Source: Roseburia sp. 1XD42-69 | Lineage (GTDB): Bacteria; Bacillota; Clostridia; Lachnospirales; Lachnospiraceae | Length of the DNA: 64,000 nucleotides | Direction: 5' to 3' | Assembly (NCBI RefSeq): GCF_003612565.1 | Contig: NZ_RAZG01000004.1 | Span: 1 to 64,000, forward strand | Program-made: the position numbers and the translations under genes | Shown here: positions 34,759 to 44,548 of the stretch, piece by piece | How the letters are laid out: every line of letters begins with the position of its first letter | How positions within the stretch are numbered: position 1 is the stretch's first letter | The notes under the pieces: generated by a model | The model's database searches: none | Seen by the model: only the letters and a program-made list of their open reading frames with translations | Told to the model about the DNA's origin: nothing

Positions 34759-35975
34759 AACAGAAATTCTGGAACAAATTAAGGGAAGTATCCATTGGGG
34801 ATTTCGGCCATATTATACTTTTTCTGCTGGCCTTGTTTCCGGCTTATTTATATAGAAGGAAGCGGAAGCATCTCTGGCTGATTTGTGAAAACAGGGAGGA
34901 AGCCAGGGACAATGGATATTGGCTGTTTCGCTATATAAAGGAACATGAGCCTCAGGTGGATGCGGTGTATGCCATTGCACCGGATTCCCCGGATTACAGG
35001 AAAGTGGCGGAATTGGGAGAGACAGTTGCCTACGGCACATGGAAACACTGGTTATACTATCTGGCGGCGGAGGTGAATATCAGTTCCCAAAAAGGGGGAA
35101 AACCCAATGCGGCGGTGTGCTACTTTCTTGAGGTATATGGAATACGAAAGAATCTTAGAGTATTTCTCCAGCATGGGATTATAAAAGATGACCTTCCTTT
35201 TGTACACTATGAAAACTCTAAAATTTCCCTTTTTGTTACCAGTACGAGGCGGGAGTATGAGTATGTGAGGGACAATTTTAATTACCCGCCGGGGGCAGTA
35301 CAGCTTCTTGGCCTTTGCAGGCTGGACAATCTGCACCAAGCAGTGACAAAGGAAAAACAGATTTTAGCCATGCCCACCTGGCGCAGCTGGATTTCCCCGC
35401 CCTCCAACGGGAAAGGGGAATTTGAGAGCGTAAATGAAATAAAAAATAGTGAATACTATAAGGGGTGGCAGGATTTTTTAAGGGATAAAAGACTCTTGGA
35501 TTTTTTGGAAGAGCAGGACAAATTTCTGATTTTTTACCAGCACAGGGAGATGCGCAAGTTTCCCGGGCTCTTTGAGAGCCATTCCCCCAGAATCATCATA
35601 GCGGATGACAGCAGTTATGATGTTCAGGAACTGCTGATGGAAAGTGCATATCTGGTTACGGACTACTCCAGCATTGCTATGGATTTTGCCTATATGGGAA
35701 AACCTCTGTGCTATTATCAGTTTGACTATAAGAAATTCAGGGAAAAGCATTATGCAGAAGGATATTTCAGCTATGAAGCCGATGGGTTCGGCCCTGTGTG
35801 CTATACAGAGGAAGAATTGGTAAAGTCTCTCTTTGCATGTGTGGGGAAAGATTTTTATGAAGAGGAAAAGTATAAAAAGCGGCGGAAAGAGTTTTTTACA
35901 TTAAGGGATACGGACAACTGTAAAAGAAATTTTCAGGCGGTGAGAGAGCTGGTAAAGAATTCCAGGGAAGGATAA
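34755..35975 (+). CDS. CDP-glycerol glycerophosphotransferase family protein
   Basis: The 406 residues start at ATG 34755, overlapping the previous stop. This is a TagB/TagF-type enzyme, which transfers a polyol phosphate (typically glycerol phosphate) from a CDP-donor to a lipid-linked or glycan acceptor at the membrane. Seen are a hydrophobic N-terminal segment (about 17-33), HGIIKDDLPF near residue 138 with the conserved histidine, and the C-terminal MESAYLVTDYSSIAMDFAYM near 296-315, which is the signature of the family. No tagD-like gene is in the window, so the activated donor must come from elsewhere or differ. Confidence 0.88.
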   Translation: MKQKFWNKLREVSIGDFGHIILFLLALFPAYLYRRKRKHLWLICENREEARDNGYWLFRYIKEHEPQVDAVYAIAPDSPDYRKVAELGETVAYGTWKHWLYYLAAEVNISSQKGGKPNAAVCYFLEVYGIRKNLRVFLQHGIIKDDLPFVHYENSKISLFVTSTRREYEYVRDNFNYPPGAVQLLGLCRLDNLHQAVTKEKQILAMPTWRSWISPPSNGKGEFESVNEIKNSEYYKGWQDFLRDKRLLDFLEEQDKFLIFYQHREMRKFPGLFESHSPRIIIADDSSYDVQELLMESAYLVTDYSSIAMDFAYMGKPLCYYQFDYKKFREKHYAEGYFSYEADGFGPVCYTEEELVKSLFACVGKDFYEEEKYKKRRKEFFTLRDTDNCKRNFQAVRELVKNSREG

Positions 35976-35995
35976 GGGCTTTGGCATAAAGGAAA

Positions 35996-36025
35996 TTGAC
36001 GGATACACAAAAAGTGTGATAAGAT
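35996..36025 (+). promoter_or_regulatory. Promoter for the beta-helix protein and second exporter block
   Basis: TTGACG (35996-36001), an 18-nt spacer and TAAGAT (36020-36025) with an extended TGA before it. GAAGGAGG follows near 36040, just before ATG 36056. Confidence 0.65.
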
Positions 36026-36055
36026 GAAGCTGAATATAAGAAGGAGGATACACAC

Positions 36056-37417
36056 ATGAGAAAAAGAATTAAACTGTTTTTGGTGTTGTGTTTTATGCTG
36101 GCGGGCATTGTTCTGCCAGGGAGAGACGTAAGGGCTTCGGAAGTGCAGGCTCCGGAGGAGTACAGTGACTATACAAAGGTGGATGTCACAAAGTATGGGG
36201 CGGACCGTAAAGGGGGCAAAAACGCCCAGAATGCATTTAAAAACGCAGTTGCGGCAGTAGAGGCAATGCAGGAAGAGGGGAAAAAGGCATTGGTATATCT
36301 CCCCTCCGGCACGTACCGTTTAGACAATTATGTTGCAGTGAGAGGCAGCGAGATTATTTTTTTGGCAGAGAGCGATGTGGTTGTAAATGCAAAAAGCGCC
36401 ATTAACGTCCAGGTGGGGGGAACTGCCATTGTAAAAGGGGGAACCTGGGTTTACTCGGGAAGCAAATCCGATAAGAAAAACCTCTTTTTTGCAAACAAAG
36501 ACACTAGAATTGAGCTGAGCGACCTGAAAATTAAAAAAGCCTACAAGGCAGTGCACCTTACAGAGGCTGCAGGAAGCCTGAAAAATTTAAAAGTGGAAAA
36601 CTCCCATTACATTGCCGTGGCTGCCACAAAAAATTCAAATGTGACAATCAGTAACTGTAAGTTTAATAAAAATGATATGGCAGTTATGATTTCTGCTTCC
36701 AAGGCTGTCTGTGACAATATCACAGTGACAAATTCAAAAAATATGGGTATGGAGTCTATAGAAAAATCAAAGGTAACGGTGAAAAATTCTACATTTACCA
36801 CAAACGGCTCCGGATATAAACCTGGAAAAAACACATATAAGGGCCATGGTATGGGCGTATATACCAAATCAAAAGTGACAGTAGAAAATTGTACTTTCAG
36901 CAATAATGTCCAGTGTGGGATTTCACTTCAGGGCGGAGATGTAGTTGTAAATAACAGCCAGATTGTGAAAAACGGAAGACAGGGCATCGGCACCAGAGAG
37001 AAATGCAACGTGACGGCAACGAACACAACCATCAAAGGAAACGGAAGGGACACAAGAGAAATTTCCCACGGAAACCATGGGGTTATTATTGTAAACGGCT
37101 CCAAGGGTACATTTACGAAATGTAAAATCTCCGACAATAAGTTCGCCGGTATCTGGGTGGACGGCGGCGGCTCCTCTGTCACGGTAAAACAGTGTGAATT
37201 CAAGGGAAATAAGGAGTACCCCATTCAGCTTACCTGCAAAAAGGGAAAGGTGACCCTGGTGTCAAACAACTGCACATACAAAAACAGCAAGCACGGGGTA
37301 TGGTTTGTTTTACAGGGTTCGGCGAAATATAAACTGACAAAAAAGGGAACAAATAAATTTAGCAATACTCCTGATAAGTTTATGCTGAACAAAGGTGGGA
37401 AAGTTAAAAAATTATAA
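36056..37417 (+). CDS. Secreted right-handed beta-helix protein
   Basis: This 453-residue protein has a clear signal peptide (basic RKRIK, hydrophobic core to about residue 22, cleavage probably after VRASE near 28). Residues 45-90 look like the N-terminal cap of pectate-lyase-type helices (DVTKYGADRKGGKNAQNAFK). From about 110 to 430 the sequence is a regular series of parallel beta-helix coils with alternating V/I-S/T-N patterns. It has no sortase motif or membrane anchor. Such proteins are lyases, epimerases or hydrolases acting on polysaccharides, or simply adhesins; the active site cannot be assigned here. It has its own promoter amid glycan genes, which suggests an extracellular role on the locus product. 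Confidence 0.82.
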   Translation: MRKRIKLFLVLCFMLAGIVLPGRDVRASEVQAPEEYSDYTKVDVTKYGADRKGGKNAQNAFKNAVAAVEAMQEEGKKALVYLPSGTYRLDNYVAVRGSEIIFLAESDVVVNAKSAINVQVGGTAIVKGGTWVYSGSKSDKKNLFFANKDTRIELSDLKIKKAYKAVHLTEAAGSLKNLKVENSHYIAVAATKNSNVTISNCKFNKNDMAVMISASKAVCDNITVTNSKNMGMESIEKSKVTVKNSTFTTNGSGYKPGKNTYKGHGMGVYTKSKVTVENCTFSNNVQCGISLQGGDVVVNNSQIVKNGRQGIGTREKCNVTATNTTIKGNGRDTREISHGNHGVIIVNGSKGTFTKCKISDNKFAGIWVDGGGSSVTVKQCEFKGNKEYPIQLTCKKGKVTLVSNNCTYKNSKHGVWFVLQGSAKYKLTKKGTNKFSNTPDKFMLNKGGKVKKL

Positions 37418-37435
37418 GACGTTAGAGGAAAGTAA

Positions 37436-38218
37436 ATGAGACGATTTGTAGAAGACATCAAAAAGTATAAAAATTATATTGTATATTCATCAAAATCTCA
37501 GTTAAAATCAGAGATAGCCAACTCCCATCTGAGCTGGCTGTGGTGGATTTTAGACCCGCTGTTGTTTATGCTGGTATACTCATTTATTGCACTTGTTGTT
37601 TTTGGAAAAGGTGAGAAATACTTTCCTATATTTGTCTTTATTGGATTAAACTGCTGGCAGTTTTTTGAGAAATCTGTGAAGCAGAGCGTAAAATTAGTCA
37701 ATGCGAATAAGCAGATTGTATCAAAAGTGTATATTCCCAAATATATACTGATTCTTATTAAAATGGGATTTAACGGTTTTAAGATGGTGGTATCCTTCAG
37801 CCTTGTGGTTCTTTTGATGATTGTCTGGAGGGTGCCGGTATCCCTCAATATTTTGTATATCATACCTGTATTTGCGGTGTTGATTGTTGTCACCTTTGGT
37901 TTTAGTACTTTTATGCTGCATTTTGGCGTCTTTGTGGAAGATTTGTCAAATGTTATTACAGTTGTGCTAAAGCTGGTGTTTTATATGACAGGAATCTTTT
38001 ATTCCATTACTTCCAGGGTGCCGGAACCATATTCTTCGCTTCTGCTGAAATTTAATCCGGTTGCATTGGTTGTGGAAGATTTGCGGAGATGTATGATTTA
38101 TGATTCCGTACCTCACAGGGCGGCGCTCCTTGCATGGTTTTTGATAGGAAGCGTACTTTCTGTCCTGGGGATAAAAATTATTTACAAGTATGAAAACAGC
38201 TATGTCAAAGTAATGTAA
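37436..38218 (+). CDS. ABC-2 glycan export permease, TagG type (second exporter)
   Basis: The 260 residues start with cytoplasmic VEDIKKYKNYIVYSSKSQLK, the amphipathic region, followed by SHLSWLWWILDPLLFMLVYS and about six membrane helices. It pairs with the short ATPase at 38229 (10-nt gap). It differs clearly from the first permease at 28437, so it is not a recent duplicate. Neighbouring polyol-phosphate and Stealth transferases suggest a phosphodiester-linked, teichoic-like glycan as cargo. Confidence 0.92.
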   Translation: MRRFVEDIKKYKNYIVYSSKSQLKSEIANSHLSWLWWILDPLLFMLVYSFIALVVFGKGEKYFPIFVFIGLNCWQFFEKSVKQSVKLVNANKQIVSKVYIPKYILILIKMGFNGFKMVVSFSLVVLLMIVWRVPVSLNILYIIPVFAVLIVVTFGFSTFMLHFGVFVEDLSNVITVVLKLVFYMTGIFYSITSRVPEPYSSLLLKFNPVALVVEDLRRCMIYDSVPHRAALLAWFLIGSVLSVLGIKIIYKYENSYVKVM

Positions 38219-38228
38219 AGGTGAAAAC

Positions 38229-38963
38229 ATGAGTGAAGAGAATTATGCAATTGAAGTGGACAATTTAAAAGTGCGTTATAAGTGCCTGAATAAAATTTCT
38301 ATAAAAAAGAGCCTGATGTCTTTAAAAAAGTCCAATGTGGAAGTCTTTGAAGCTGTCCGGGGGGTATCTTTTAAGATACCCCAGGGACAGATTATGGGTG
38401 TTGTGGGGAAGAACGGAAGCGGAAAATCCACCATGCTTAAAGCTATTGCGGGGATTTTTGCCGCGGACGAGGGGACGATTAACCTGCATAACCATTCCGT
38501 ATCCCTGCTGTCTATCGGAGTGGGATTTGACAAGCGCCTGACAGGAAGGGAAAATATATTTCTTTCCGGGCTGCTCCTGGGATTTACGGAAGAAAAAATC
38601 AAGGAAAAATTAAATGAGATTATAGAGTTTTCAGAATTAGGGGAGTTTATTGACAGGCCAGTTAAGACATATTCCAGCGGTATGTACTCTAAATTGGCTT
38701 TTTCCATTACCGCAATTCTGGAGACGGAAATTATGCTGTTGGACGAAGTACTCAGTGTGGGAGATGCGAAATTTAAGAAAAAGAGCTATAAAAAAATGAA
38801 ATCTCTCATTGAAAACAGCGACAGGACAGTTATCATTGTGTCACACAGTTCAGAAACCTTAAAGAAACTTTGTGATACGATTTTATGGCTTCACGAGGGG
38901 AAAGTTAAGATGATAGGCCCCATAGATGAAGTGCTGCCTGTGTATGATGAGTTTATGTCATAA
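38229..38963 (+). CDS. ABC glycan export ATPase, short TagH/Wzt type
   Basis: This 244-residue ABC ATPase has Walker A GKNGSGKST near residue 61, signature YSSGMYSKLAFSI near 147 and Walker B IMLLDEVLSVGD near 168. It ends soon after the ATPase core and lacks the C-terminal sugar-binding-like extension of the first exporter's ATPase. Recognition of a capped chain is therefore not expected, consistent with a teichoic-type route. It is coupled to the permease upstream and lies 13 nt before the Stealth gene. Confidence 0.92.
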   Translation: MSEENYAIEVDNLKVRYKCLNKISIKKSLMSLKKSNVEVFEAVRGVSFKIPQGQIMGVVGKNGSGKSTMLKAIAGIFAADEGTINLHNHSVSLLSIGVGFDKRLTGRENIFLSGLLLGFTEEKIKEKLNEIIEFSELGEFIDRPVKTYSSGMYSKLAFSITAILETEIMLLDEVLSVGDAKFKKKSYKKMKSLIENSDRTVIIVSHSSETLKKLCDTILWLHEGKVKMIGPIDEVLPVYDEFMS

Positions 38964-38976
38964 GGATGGAAGAACA

Positions 38977-39972
38977 ATGGATGGACAACCAGTAGATTTT
39001 GTGATAGCGTGGGTAGACGGAAACGATAAGGAATGGCAAAAGCAGAGACAGAAATATAAAAGCGGCTTTATGGAAGATAACTCAGAGGTGAGATTTCGGG
39101 ATTGGGATAATCTGCAGTACTGGTTCCGGGGCGTGGAAGAATATGCCCCCTGGGTGAATCATATCTATTTTATTACCTGGGGACATGTGCCTCAGTGGTT
39201 AAATTTAGACAACCCCAAGTTGAAAATTGTAAACCATAAGGATTATATTCCGGAAAAGTACCTGCCCACATTTAACTCCCATACCATTGAACTGAATATG
39301 CACAGGATTCAGGGACTGAGCCGGCAATTTGTGTATTTTAATGACGATATGTTTTTGACTGCGCCGGTGACAAAAGAAATGTTTTTTAAAAATGACCTGC
39401 CCAGGGATACCTTTGCCTTAAACGTTATCTGTTATGGGAAGGATACGGCAGGGCTGTTTAACACCAATGATATGATGGTGGTGAACACATATTTTGATAA
39501 GGTAATACAACAGAAAAAATATTGGAAAAAATGGTTTCATCCAAAGAACGGGATGAAAAATGTTTTGAGAACTGCGCTGCTGATGCCATGGAGATGGTTT
39601 GGCGGTTTTTATTACGGCCACCTTCCGGAATGTTATCTGAAAGATACGTTGGAGGAAGTGTGGGAAAAAGAAGAAGCGGCACTGGATTTTACATGCCAGT
39701 CCAGATTCAGGGAAAATACAAATGTCAATCAGTGGGTTTTTAAATATTGGCAGTTGGCAAAGGGGACATTTGAACCAATCTCCTGGAAAAGGGGAAAGTG
39801 TTTTCATATACATGAAGATGTAACGCCGGCAATAGAAGCTATCCGAGGACAAAATTACAAAATGGTATGCCTAAACGATACAGGCGCCACCACGGAATGG
39901 GAGAAAAAGCGGGAAGAAATCAAAGCTGCATTTCAGGAGATTCTTCCCCGGAAAAGTTCTTTTGAAAAATAG
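38977..39972 (+). CDS. Stealth-family sugar-phosphate transferase
   Basis: The 331 residues begin at ATG 38977, right before the first family motif. Stealth proteins transfer hexose-1-phosphate from UDP-sugars and make phosphodiester-linked capsules, and are related to eukaryotic GlcNAc-phosphotransferase. Conserved regions seen: CR1 DFVIAWVDGND (about 6-16), CR2 FRDWDNLQYWFRGVEEYAPW through FVYFNDDMFL (about 40-130), CR3 around FRENTNVNQWVFKYWQLAKG (about 245-264), and CR4 with CLNDT near the C-terminus. All four are present, so activity is likely. A partner or acceptor in the phosphodiester glycan made by neighbours is inferred. Confidence 0.92.
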   Translation: MDGQPVDFVIAWVDGNDKEWQKQRQKYKSGFMEDNSEVRFRDWDNLQYWFRGVEEYAPWVNHIYFITWGHVPQWLNLDNPKLKIVNHKDYIPEKYLPTFNSHTIELNMHRIQGLSRQFVYFNDDMFLTAPVTKEMFFKNDLPRDTFALNVICYGKDTAGLFNTNDMMVVNTYFDKVIQQKKYWKKWFHPKNGMKNVLRTALLMPWRWFGGFYYGHLPECYLKDTLEEVWEKEEAALDFTCQSRFRENTNVNQWVFKYWQLAKGTFEPISWKRGKCFHIHEDVTPAIEAIRGQNYKMVCLNDTGATTEWEKKREEIKAAFQEILPRKSSFEK

Positions 39973-40033
39973 AAGCCGGCGGGAAATAGCGGGGATTTTA
40001 TTAAGGGAAAGGAAGATATAAAGTATAGCGCAT

Positions 40034-42295
40034 ATGAAGAAAAAATATATTTGGCTTTTTGCAGAAAACCATGGGGATACTGCAGATAACAACTCTTTTT
40101 ATTTTTGGCAGCATGTGGTAAATATCAAAGATGATATTGATAAATATTTTCTGCTCACCAGAAATAAAAAAAATAAAGAATTTTACAAAACCCTCTCCTC
40201 CAGGGAAAAGAAATATATTTTGTGGAAAAATTCCATAAAACATTACAGAATATATTTTTCCACAGATATTTACATTGTCACTTTGGGGGGGAAGGATGTG
40301 GTTCCTGACAAATTGGGGATTTTGAGTGTAAAGTTTTCTCCCCAGAAGCCTTTGATTCGTCTGGGACATGGAAATCTGGCCATAAAAAAAGTGGGGTATG
40401 AGGGGGTATCTTACACCAATAATCTCATCCGTACTCTCTATTTTAATCCTATCATAAAAGAAACCTTTATGGAGCAGAATAATTTTAAGGACTATCAGTT
40501 ATACTACAGCGATTACCTTCCCAGGTATAAAGAACTGTTTCGCAGGGAAAGCAAAAGGGTGAAAGACGATACAAAGAGGATCGTGTGGTTTTTAACCTGG
40601 AGAGAGTATTTTGGGGAGAATATTGAAACCATACTTTTTATGCATCAGATGCGGTATATATTTAAAGACCAGCGTCTGCATGACTATATGGGGGCAAATA
40701 AGGTTCAGTTTACCATCTGTCTGCACCAGTTTTTTGATACCCAGAAAATGGAGCCCTTAAAGCCGGAATTTGAAAAGCTGGGGATTATTGTAAAGTATGC
40801 CACAGAGATTGATGTGATGGATGAAGTAGTGAATAATGATGTGCTTATCACGGATTATTCCTCCATAGGATTTGATTTTACGATTCTGGATAAACCGGTG
40901 ATTATGTATCAGCCGGACCTTGAGGAATATTTATCTCTGCGGGAGTTATACTGCAGCATTGAGGAGTTGAAAGAATACAGCCTGCAGGAGCCGGAGCAGT
41001 TGGTGGACTGCCTGGTAAATGAAACCTATCAGGTGAATCCTTTCTTTAAAAAGCGTTCCGCGCCCTCTGTGAATCCGGAGTATGTAATGGCGGGAAAACA
41101 TATTGACAAAATGTACGAGAGTTTTGCCAATATGCAGCGTCACAAAGTGACATTTTTAGGATATAATTTCTTTGGGGCTGGGGGGACTGTCTTTGCCACA
41201 AGGGCGTTGGCGGAAGCTTTGATGGAGCAGGGATACCTTGTGGAGCTGCGCTCTTTAAAGAGAAACGGGTTTGCCATGGGGCTGCCCTACGGCTTAAATG
41301 CGTCCTATGAGTATGACTCACCTTCCAAGAGAAAATCAGATGTGATAAAGCGGAATTTATTCCGGTTTGACCGATTTTTTCATTATTTGAATTATGATAA
41401 AAACAAGAAAAACCTTGTTCCTTTTGCAGAGATTTCCCTGCGCAGAAGATTGAAAAAAATTCACAGCGAGACAGTAATCTCCACAAGGGAGTCTTTGCAT
41501 TTCTTTTTAAAGGACGCTTCATCCCCCTTTATTAAGAATAAGATTTACTTTTACCACTGTCCGGCAGAGATTTTTGATATGAATTTTCCAGGGGCTATGG
41601 AGCAGTTGAAAAAAATAAAAATAGGGAAAGCTGTTTTTGTCACGGAAAACAACAGGGAACTTTTTATCGAAAAGTATGGGCTTGAAAATTATGACCAGTA
41701 TATTGTACTGGGAAATGCCCTGGAATCCTACCGCTGCAAGTCCAGGTCTGAGATTCATACAGTGGAAAAGAAAGATGTGTACCGGGGAATTTATCTGGTG
41801 AGAATCGACCAGACAAGAAAAGAAGATCTGGATAATCTGCTGGATTTCGGAAGGTATCTGAAAGAACGGAAGATTTCTGATATTAAAATAGATGTGTATG
41901 GCACTGGGGGATATATGAACCAGTTTTTGGATATCCTTTATGATGAGGAACTGATGGATTATATTGTGGTAAAAGGCGTTACAGATGATGTGAAGACAGA
42001 GATGGAGCGGCATGACGCCGTGGTTGATTTTTCAAAAAACCATTCCTTTGGGATGCCCTATATTGAAGGAATCCTCAATGGAAAAATGGTGTACTGTATG
42101 AAAAATACAGGTTCTGCAGAAGTTTTAAGTGAATTCCCGGAATGTTATATTCAGTCATATGATGATTTGGTGGAGAAAATGAGGCGTCTGCCGGAAATTC
42201 CATTGGAACAGCTTCAGAAATATTATGATGTCATCAGTGAAAAGTATTCCAGGGAAACCGTAGGAAAGAAGTTTATAGATTATCTGAATCGTTAA
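40034..42295 (+). CDS. CDP-glycerol-type phosphotransferase fused to a GT4-like glycosyltransferase
   Basis: This 753-residue two-domain protein has an N-terminal part (about 1-360) that is a TagB/F-type phosphotransferase: [15 protein letters not shown] near 113 carries the conserved His, and [20 protein letters not shown] near 273 the C-terminal signature. The C-terminal part (about 370-753) opens with [20 protein letters not shown], a GT-B donor-side start, and ends with DVYGTGGY and [17 protein letters not shown], the GT4 nucleotide-sugar site. The fusion implies alternating addition of a polyol phosphate and a sugar. A seven-G run is at 40285-40291. The ribosome site is weak (AAGGAAG about 16 nt away), so expression may depend on coupling. 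Confidence 0.85.
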   Translation: MKKKYIWLFAENHGDTADNNSFYFWQHVVNIKDDIDKYFLLTRNKKNKEFYKTLSSREKKYILWKNSIKHYRIYFSTDIYIVTLGGKDVVPDKLGILSVKFSPQKPLIRLGHGNLAIKKVGYEGVSYTNNLIRTLYFNPIIKETFMEQNNFKDYQLYYSDYLPRYKELFRRESKRVKDDTKRIVWFLTWREYFGENIETILFMHQMRYIFKDQRLHDYMGANKVQFTICLHQFFDTQKMEPLKPEFEKLGIIVKYATEIDVMDEVVNNDVLITDYSSIGFDFTILDKPVIMYQPDLEEYLSLRELYCSIEELKEYSLQEPEQLVDCLVNETYQVNPFFKKRSAPSVNPEYVMAGKHIDKMYESFANMQRHKVTFLGYNFFGAGGTVFATRALAEALMEQGYLVELRSLKRNGFAMGLPYGLNASYEYDSPSKRKSDVIKRNLFRFDRFFHYLNYDKNKKNLVPFAEISLRRRLKKIHSETVISTRESLHFFLKDASSPFIKNKIYFYHCPAEIFDMNFPGAMEQLKKIKIGKAVFVTENNRELFIEKYGLENYDQYIVLGNALESYRCKSRSEIHTVEKKDVYRGIYLVRIDQTRKEDLDNLLDFGRYLKERKISDIKIDVYGTGGYMNQFLDILYDEELMDYIVVKGVTDDVKTEMERHDAVVDFSKNHSFGMPYIEGILNGKMVYCMKNTGSAEVLSEFPECYIQSYDDLVEKMRRLPEIPLEQLQKYYDVISEKYSRETVGKKFIDYLNR

Positions 42296-42312
42296 TCGGA
42301 AAAGAGGAGAAT

Positions 42313-43509
42313 ATGAACAAAAAAGTTACCATCGCAGTTGCAGGGGTCGGATATGTGGGATTGTCAAACGCCATTCTTTTATCCCAGCACAATAAGGTAT
42401 ATGCCCTTGACGTTGTGCAGGAAAAGGTGGATATGATTAATGAAAAAAAATCTCCTATTATAGATAAGGAAATCCAGGAGTATTTAAAGGAAAAAGAATT
42501 AGACCTCACAGCCACAACAGATGCCCAGCTTGCATACAAAAATGCAGATTTTGTTATTATTGCAACGCCAACCAACTACAATCCTCAGAAAAACTTTTTT
42601 GATACATCCTCCGTGGAAGCCGTTGTTGACCTTGTGATGAAAATAAATCCCCAGGCAACTATGGTAATTAAGTCTACCGTTCCGGTAGGCTACACAAAAA
42701 TGCTTTCAGAGACAAAAAATTGCAAAAAACTGATTTTTTCCCCTGAATTTTTACGGGAGGGGAAAGCGCTCTATGACAATTTGTATCCCTCACGAATTAT
42801 TGTGGGTGCATCCAAGGACAATGGAGAGCTTTGCAAAAAGGCTGAGGAGTTTGCAGGTTTGCTAAGAGATGGGGCAGTAAAAAAAGAAATTTCCACTTTG
42901 TTTACAGATACCACAGAGGCAGAGGCGGTGAAATTGTTTGCAAACACCTACCTGGCTTTAAGGATCTCCTATTTTAACGAGCTGGACACCTATGCGGAAC
43001 TGAAAGGCTTAGATACAAAGCAGATTATAGAAGGTGTCTGCATGGACCCAAGAATCGGCGATTATTATAACAACCCTTCCTTTGGGTACGGGGGCTATTG
43101 TCTACCCAAGGACACCAAGCAATTACTGGCAAATTATGAGAATGTGCCCAATAATTTAATTGGGGCAATTGTGGATGCAAACAGTACCAGAAAAGATTTT
43201 ATTGCCAATCAGATTATAGAAAAAAATCCGAAAGTGGTGGGCATTTATCGTCTGACCATGAAGGCAAATTCCGATAATTTCCGTCAGAGCAGTATCCAGG
43301 GGGTTATGAAGCGTATTAAGGCCAAGGGAATTGAAGTGGTGGTGTATGAACCCACCATGAAGGAAGACACATTTTTTAACAGCCGGGTAATCCGGGATTT
43401 AAATGAATTTAAGAGAATATCGGATGTCATCCTGGTAAACAGATATTCCGATGAAATGCAGGATGTTATAGAGAAAGTATATACCAGGGATTTATATTAC
43501 AGAGATTGA
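42313..43509 (+). CDS. ugd: UDP-glucose 6-dehydrogenase-like nucleotide sugar dehydrogenase
   Basis: The 398 residues use NAD to oxidise UDP-glucose (or a related UDP-sugar) to the uronic acid. Seen are the Rossmann motif [18 protein letters not shown] (about 9-26), [10 protein letters not shown] near 120, [18 protein letters not shown] near 138, and the catalytic cysteine in [15 protein letters not shown] near 258. The length is typical of the short Ugd form. The product would supply glucuronic acid, or a derived sugar, for the second glycan. The stop overlaps a TTG of the next frame. Confidence 0.92.
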   Translation: MNKKVTIAVAGVGYVGLSNAILLSQHNKVYALDVVQEKVDMINEKKSPIIDKEIQEYLKEKELDLTATTDAQLAYKNADFVIIATPTNYNPQKNFFDTSSVEAVVDLVMKINPQATMVIKSTVPVGYTKMLSETKNCKKLIFSPEFLREGKALYDNLYPSRIIVGASKDNGELCKKAEEFAGLLRDGAVKKEISTLFTDTTEAEAVKLFANTYLALRISYFNELDTYAELKGLDTKQIIEGVCMDPRIGDYYNNPSFGYGGYCLPKDTKQLLANYENVPNNLIGAIVDANSTRKDFIANQIIEKNPKVVGIYRLTMKANSDNFRQSSIQGVMKRIKAKGIEVVVYEPTMKEDTFFNSRVIRDLNEFKRISDVILVNRYSDEMQDVIEKVYTRDLYYRD

Positions 43510-43529
43510 TAAAGGACGACAGGGCTGCC

Positions 43530-44534
43530 ATGAAACGGATAGATCACATTGATATTTTAAGAGGAATCGGTATTTTATATATGTTAATCGGCCATATCGG
43601 TTTTGGGCCGGAGATGGATATTTATCTCCATGCTTTTCATATGCCCCTGTTCTTTTTTCTTTCCGGGTATCTCTTTTCTTTTCCGGATGATTTGAATATT
43701 TATGTGCAGAAGAAGGTGAAAAGCCTGCTGGTGCCCTATTTTAGTTTTGCATTCCTGTATCTGGCGCTCTTTGTGGTGGTGGAAGAGAAGATTAATTTTA
43801 AAATTATGAGGAGCCAGTGTGAAGGAATTTTCTTTTTTCCCACAAACAGAGTACCGATTGCAGGCGCCCTCTGGTTTCTGATGGCCTTGTTTTTCAGCTG
43901 CATATTTTTTGCCATGCTTTACTGTATCAGTGCGAAATGGAAATATCATACGGAATTTATGCTTATGAGTACTTTGGGGATTATGTTTCTATCCATGTTT
44001 ATCACATCGGTTGTAGGAGTTAAACTGCCATGGGCCCTTGCACCGGCAGCAGTGGGATTGGGACTGATGGGTACGGGATATTTTATGAGGAAATATGAGG
44101 AGAGCCGGATAATAAGTGCAGTTTTGCAGATGAAATGGTATCTCTGGCTTATCCTGTTTTTGGCAAGTATTTTTTTGGTTTTCTACAATGGTATGATTAA
44201 TATGCGGAAAGGCGTTTATGGGAATCTGCCCTGTGCCTATGTGACAGCAATTTTATGCAGCCTTTTATACTGGAATCTGGCACAGAAAATAGAGAAATAT
44301 AATTTTTCTGGGGTGCTGAAACTGATCGGGAAAAATTCCCTGGTTTTTGTCTGTGTAAACCAGATTGTGATTAAAATGATTAAATGGAAAATATTAAAAT
44401 CATTCGTATATTATGAAAAATTCCCCATATCTCTGATTAGCCGTGTATGTGTGCTGGCTGTGACATGTCTTTTATGTTATGTATTTGTCCTGATATTTGA
44501 AAATACGAAGCTGAAAAAAATGATTGGGAAATAG
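43530..44534 (+). CDS. Membrane acyltransferase, OafA/type 3 family
   Basis: This 334-residue integral membrane acyltransferase starts at ATG 43530, matching the family's usual opening (RIDHIDILRGIGILYMLIGH). A TTG at 43506 overlapping the ugd stop is an alternative. About ten membrane helices are seen. The histidine in GHIGFG near residue 21 and an arginine-containing loop fit the acyl-CoA/acetyl-CoA-dependent O-acetyltransferase family. It probably acetylates sugars of the glycan during or after assembly. Acyl donor and target are inferred. Confidence 0.87.
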   Translation: MKRIDHIDILRGIGILYMLIGHIGFGPEMDIYLHAFHMPLFFFLSGYLFSFPDDLNIYVQKKVKSLLVPYFSFAFLYLALFVVVEEKINFKIMRSQCEGIFFFPTNRVPIAGALWFLMALFFSCIFFAMLYCISAKWKYHTEFMLMSTLGIMFLSMFITSVVGVKLPWALAPAAVGLGLMGTGYFMRKYEESRIISAVLQMKWYLWLILFLASIFLVFYNGMINMRKGVYGNLPCAYVTAILCSLLYWNLAQKIEKYNFSGVLKLIGKNSLVFVCVNQIVIKMIKWKILKSFVYYEKFPISLISRVCVLAVTCLLCYVFVLIFENTKLKKMIGK

Positions 44535-44548
44535 CAGATGGGTATCCT

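Noticed and set aside
28685-40291. Seven-G runs at 28685-28691 and 40285-40291 as phase-variation sites
   Set aside because: Runs of six to seven G occur several times in this window, so these are not exceptional. Only the nine-G run stands out.
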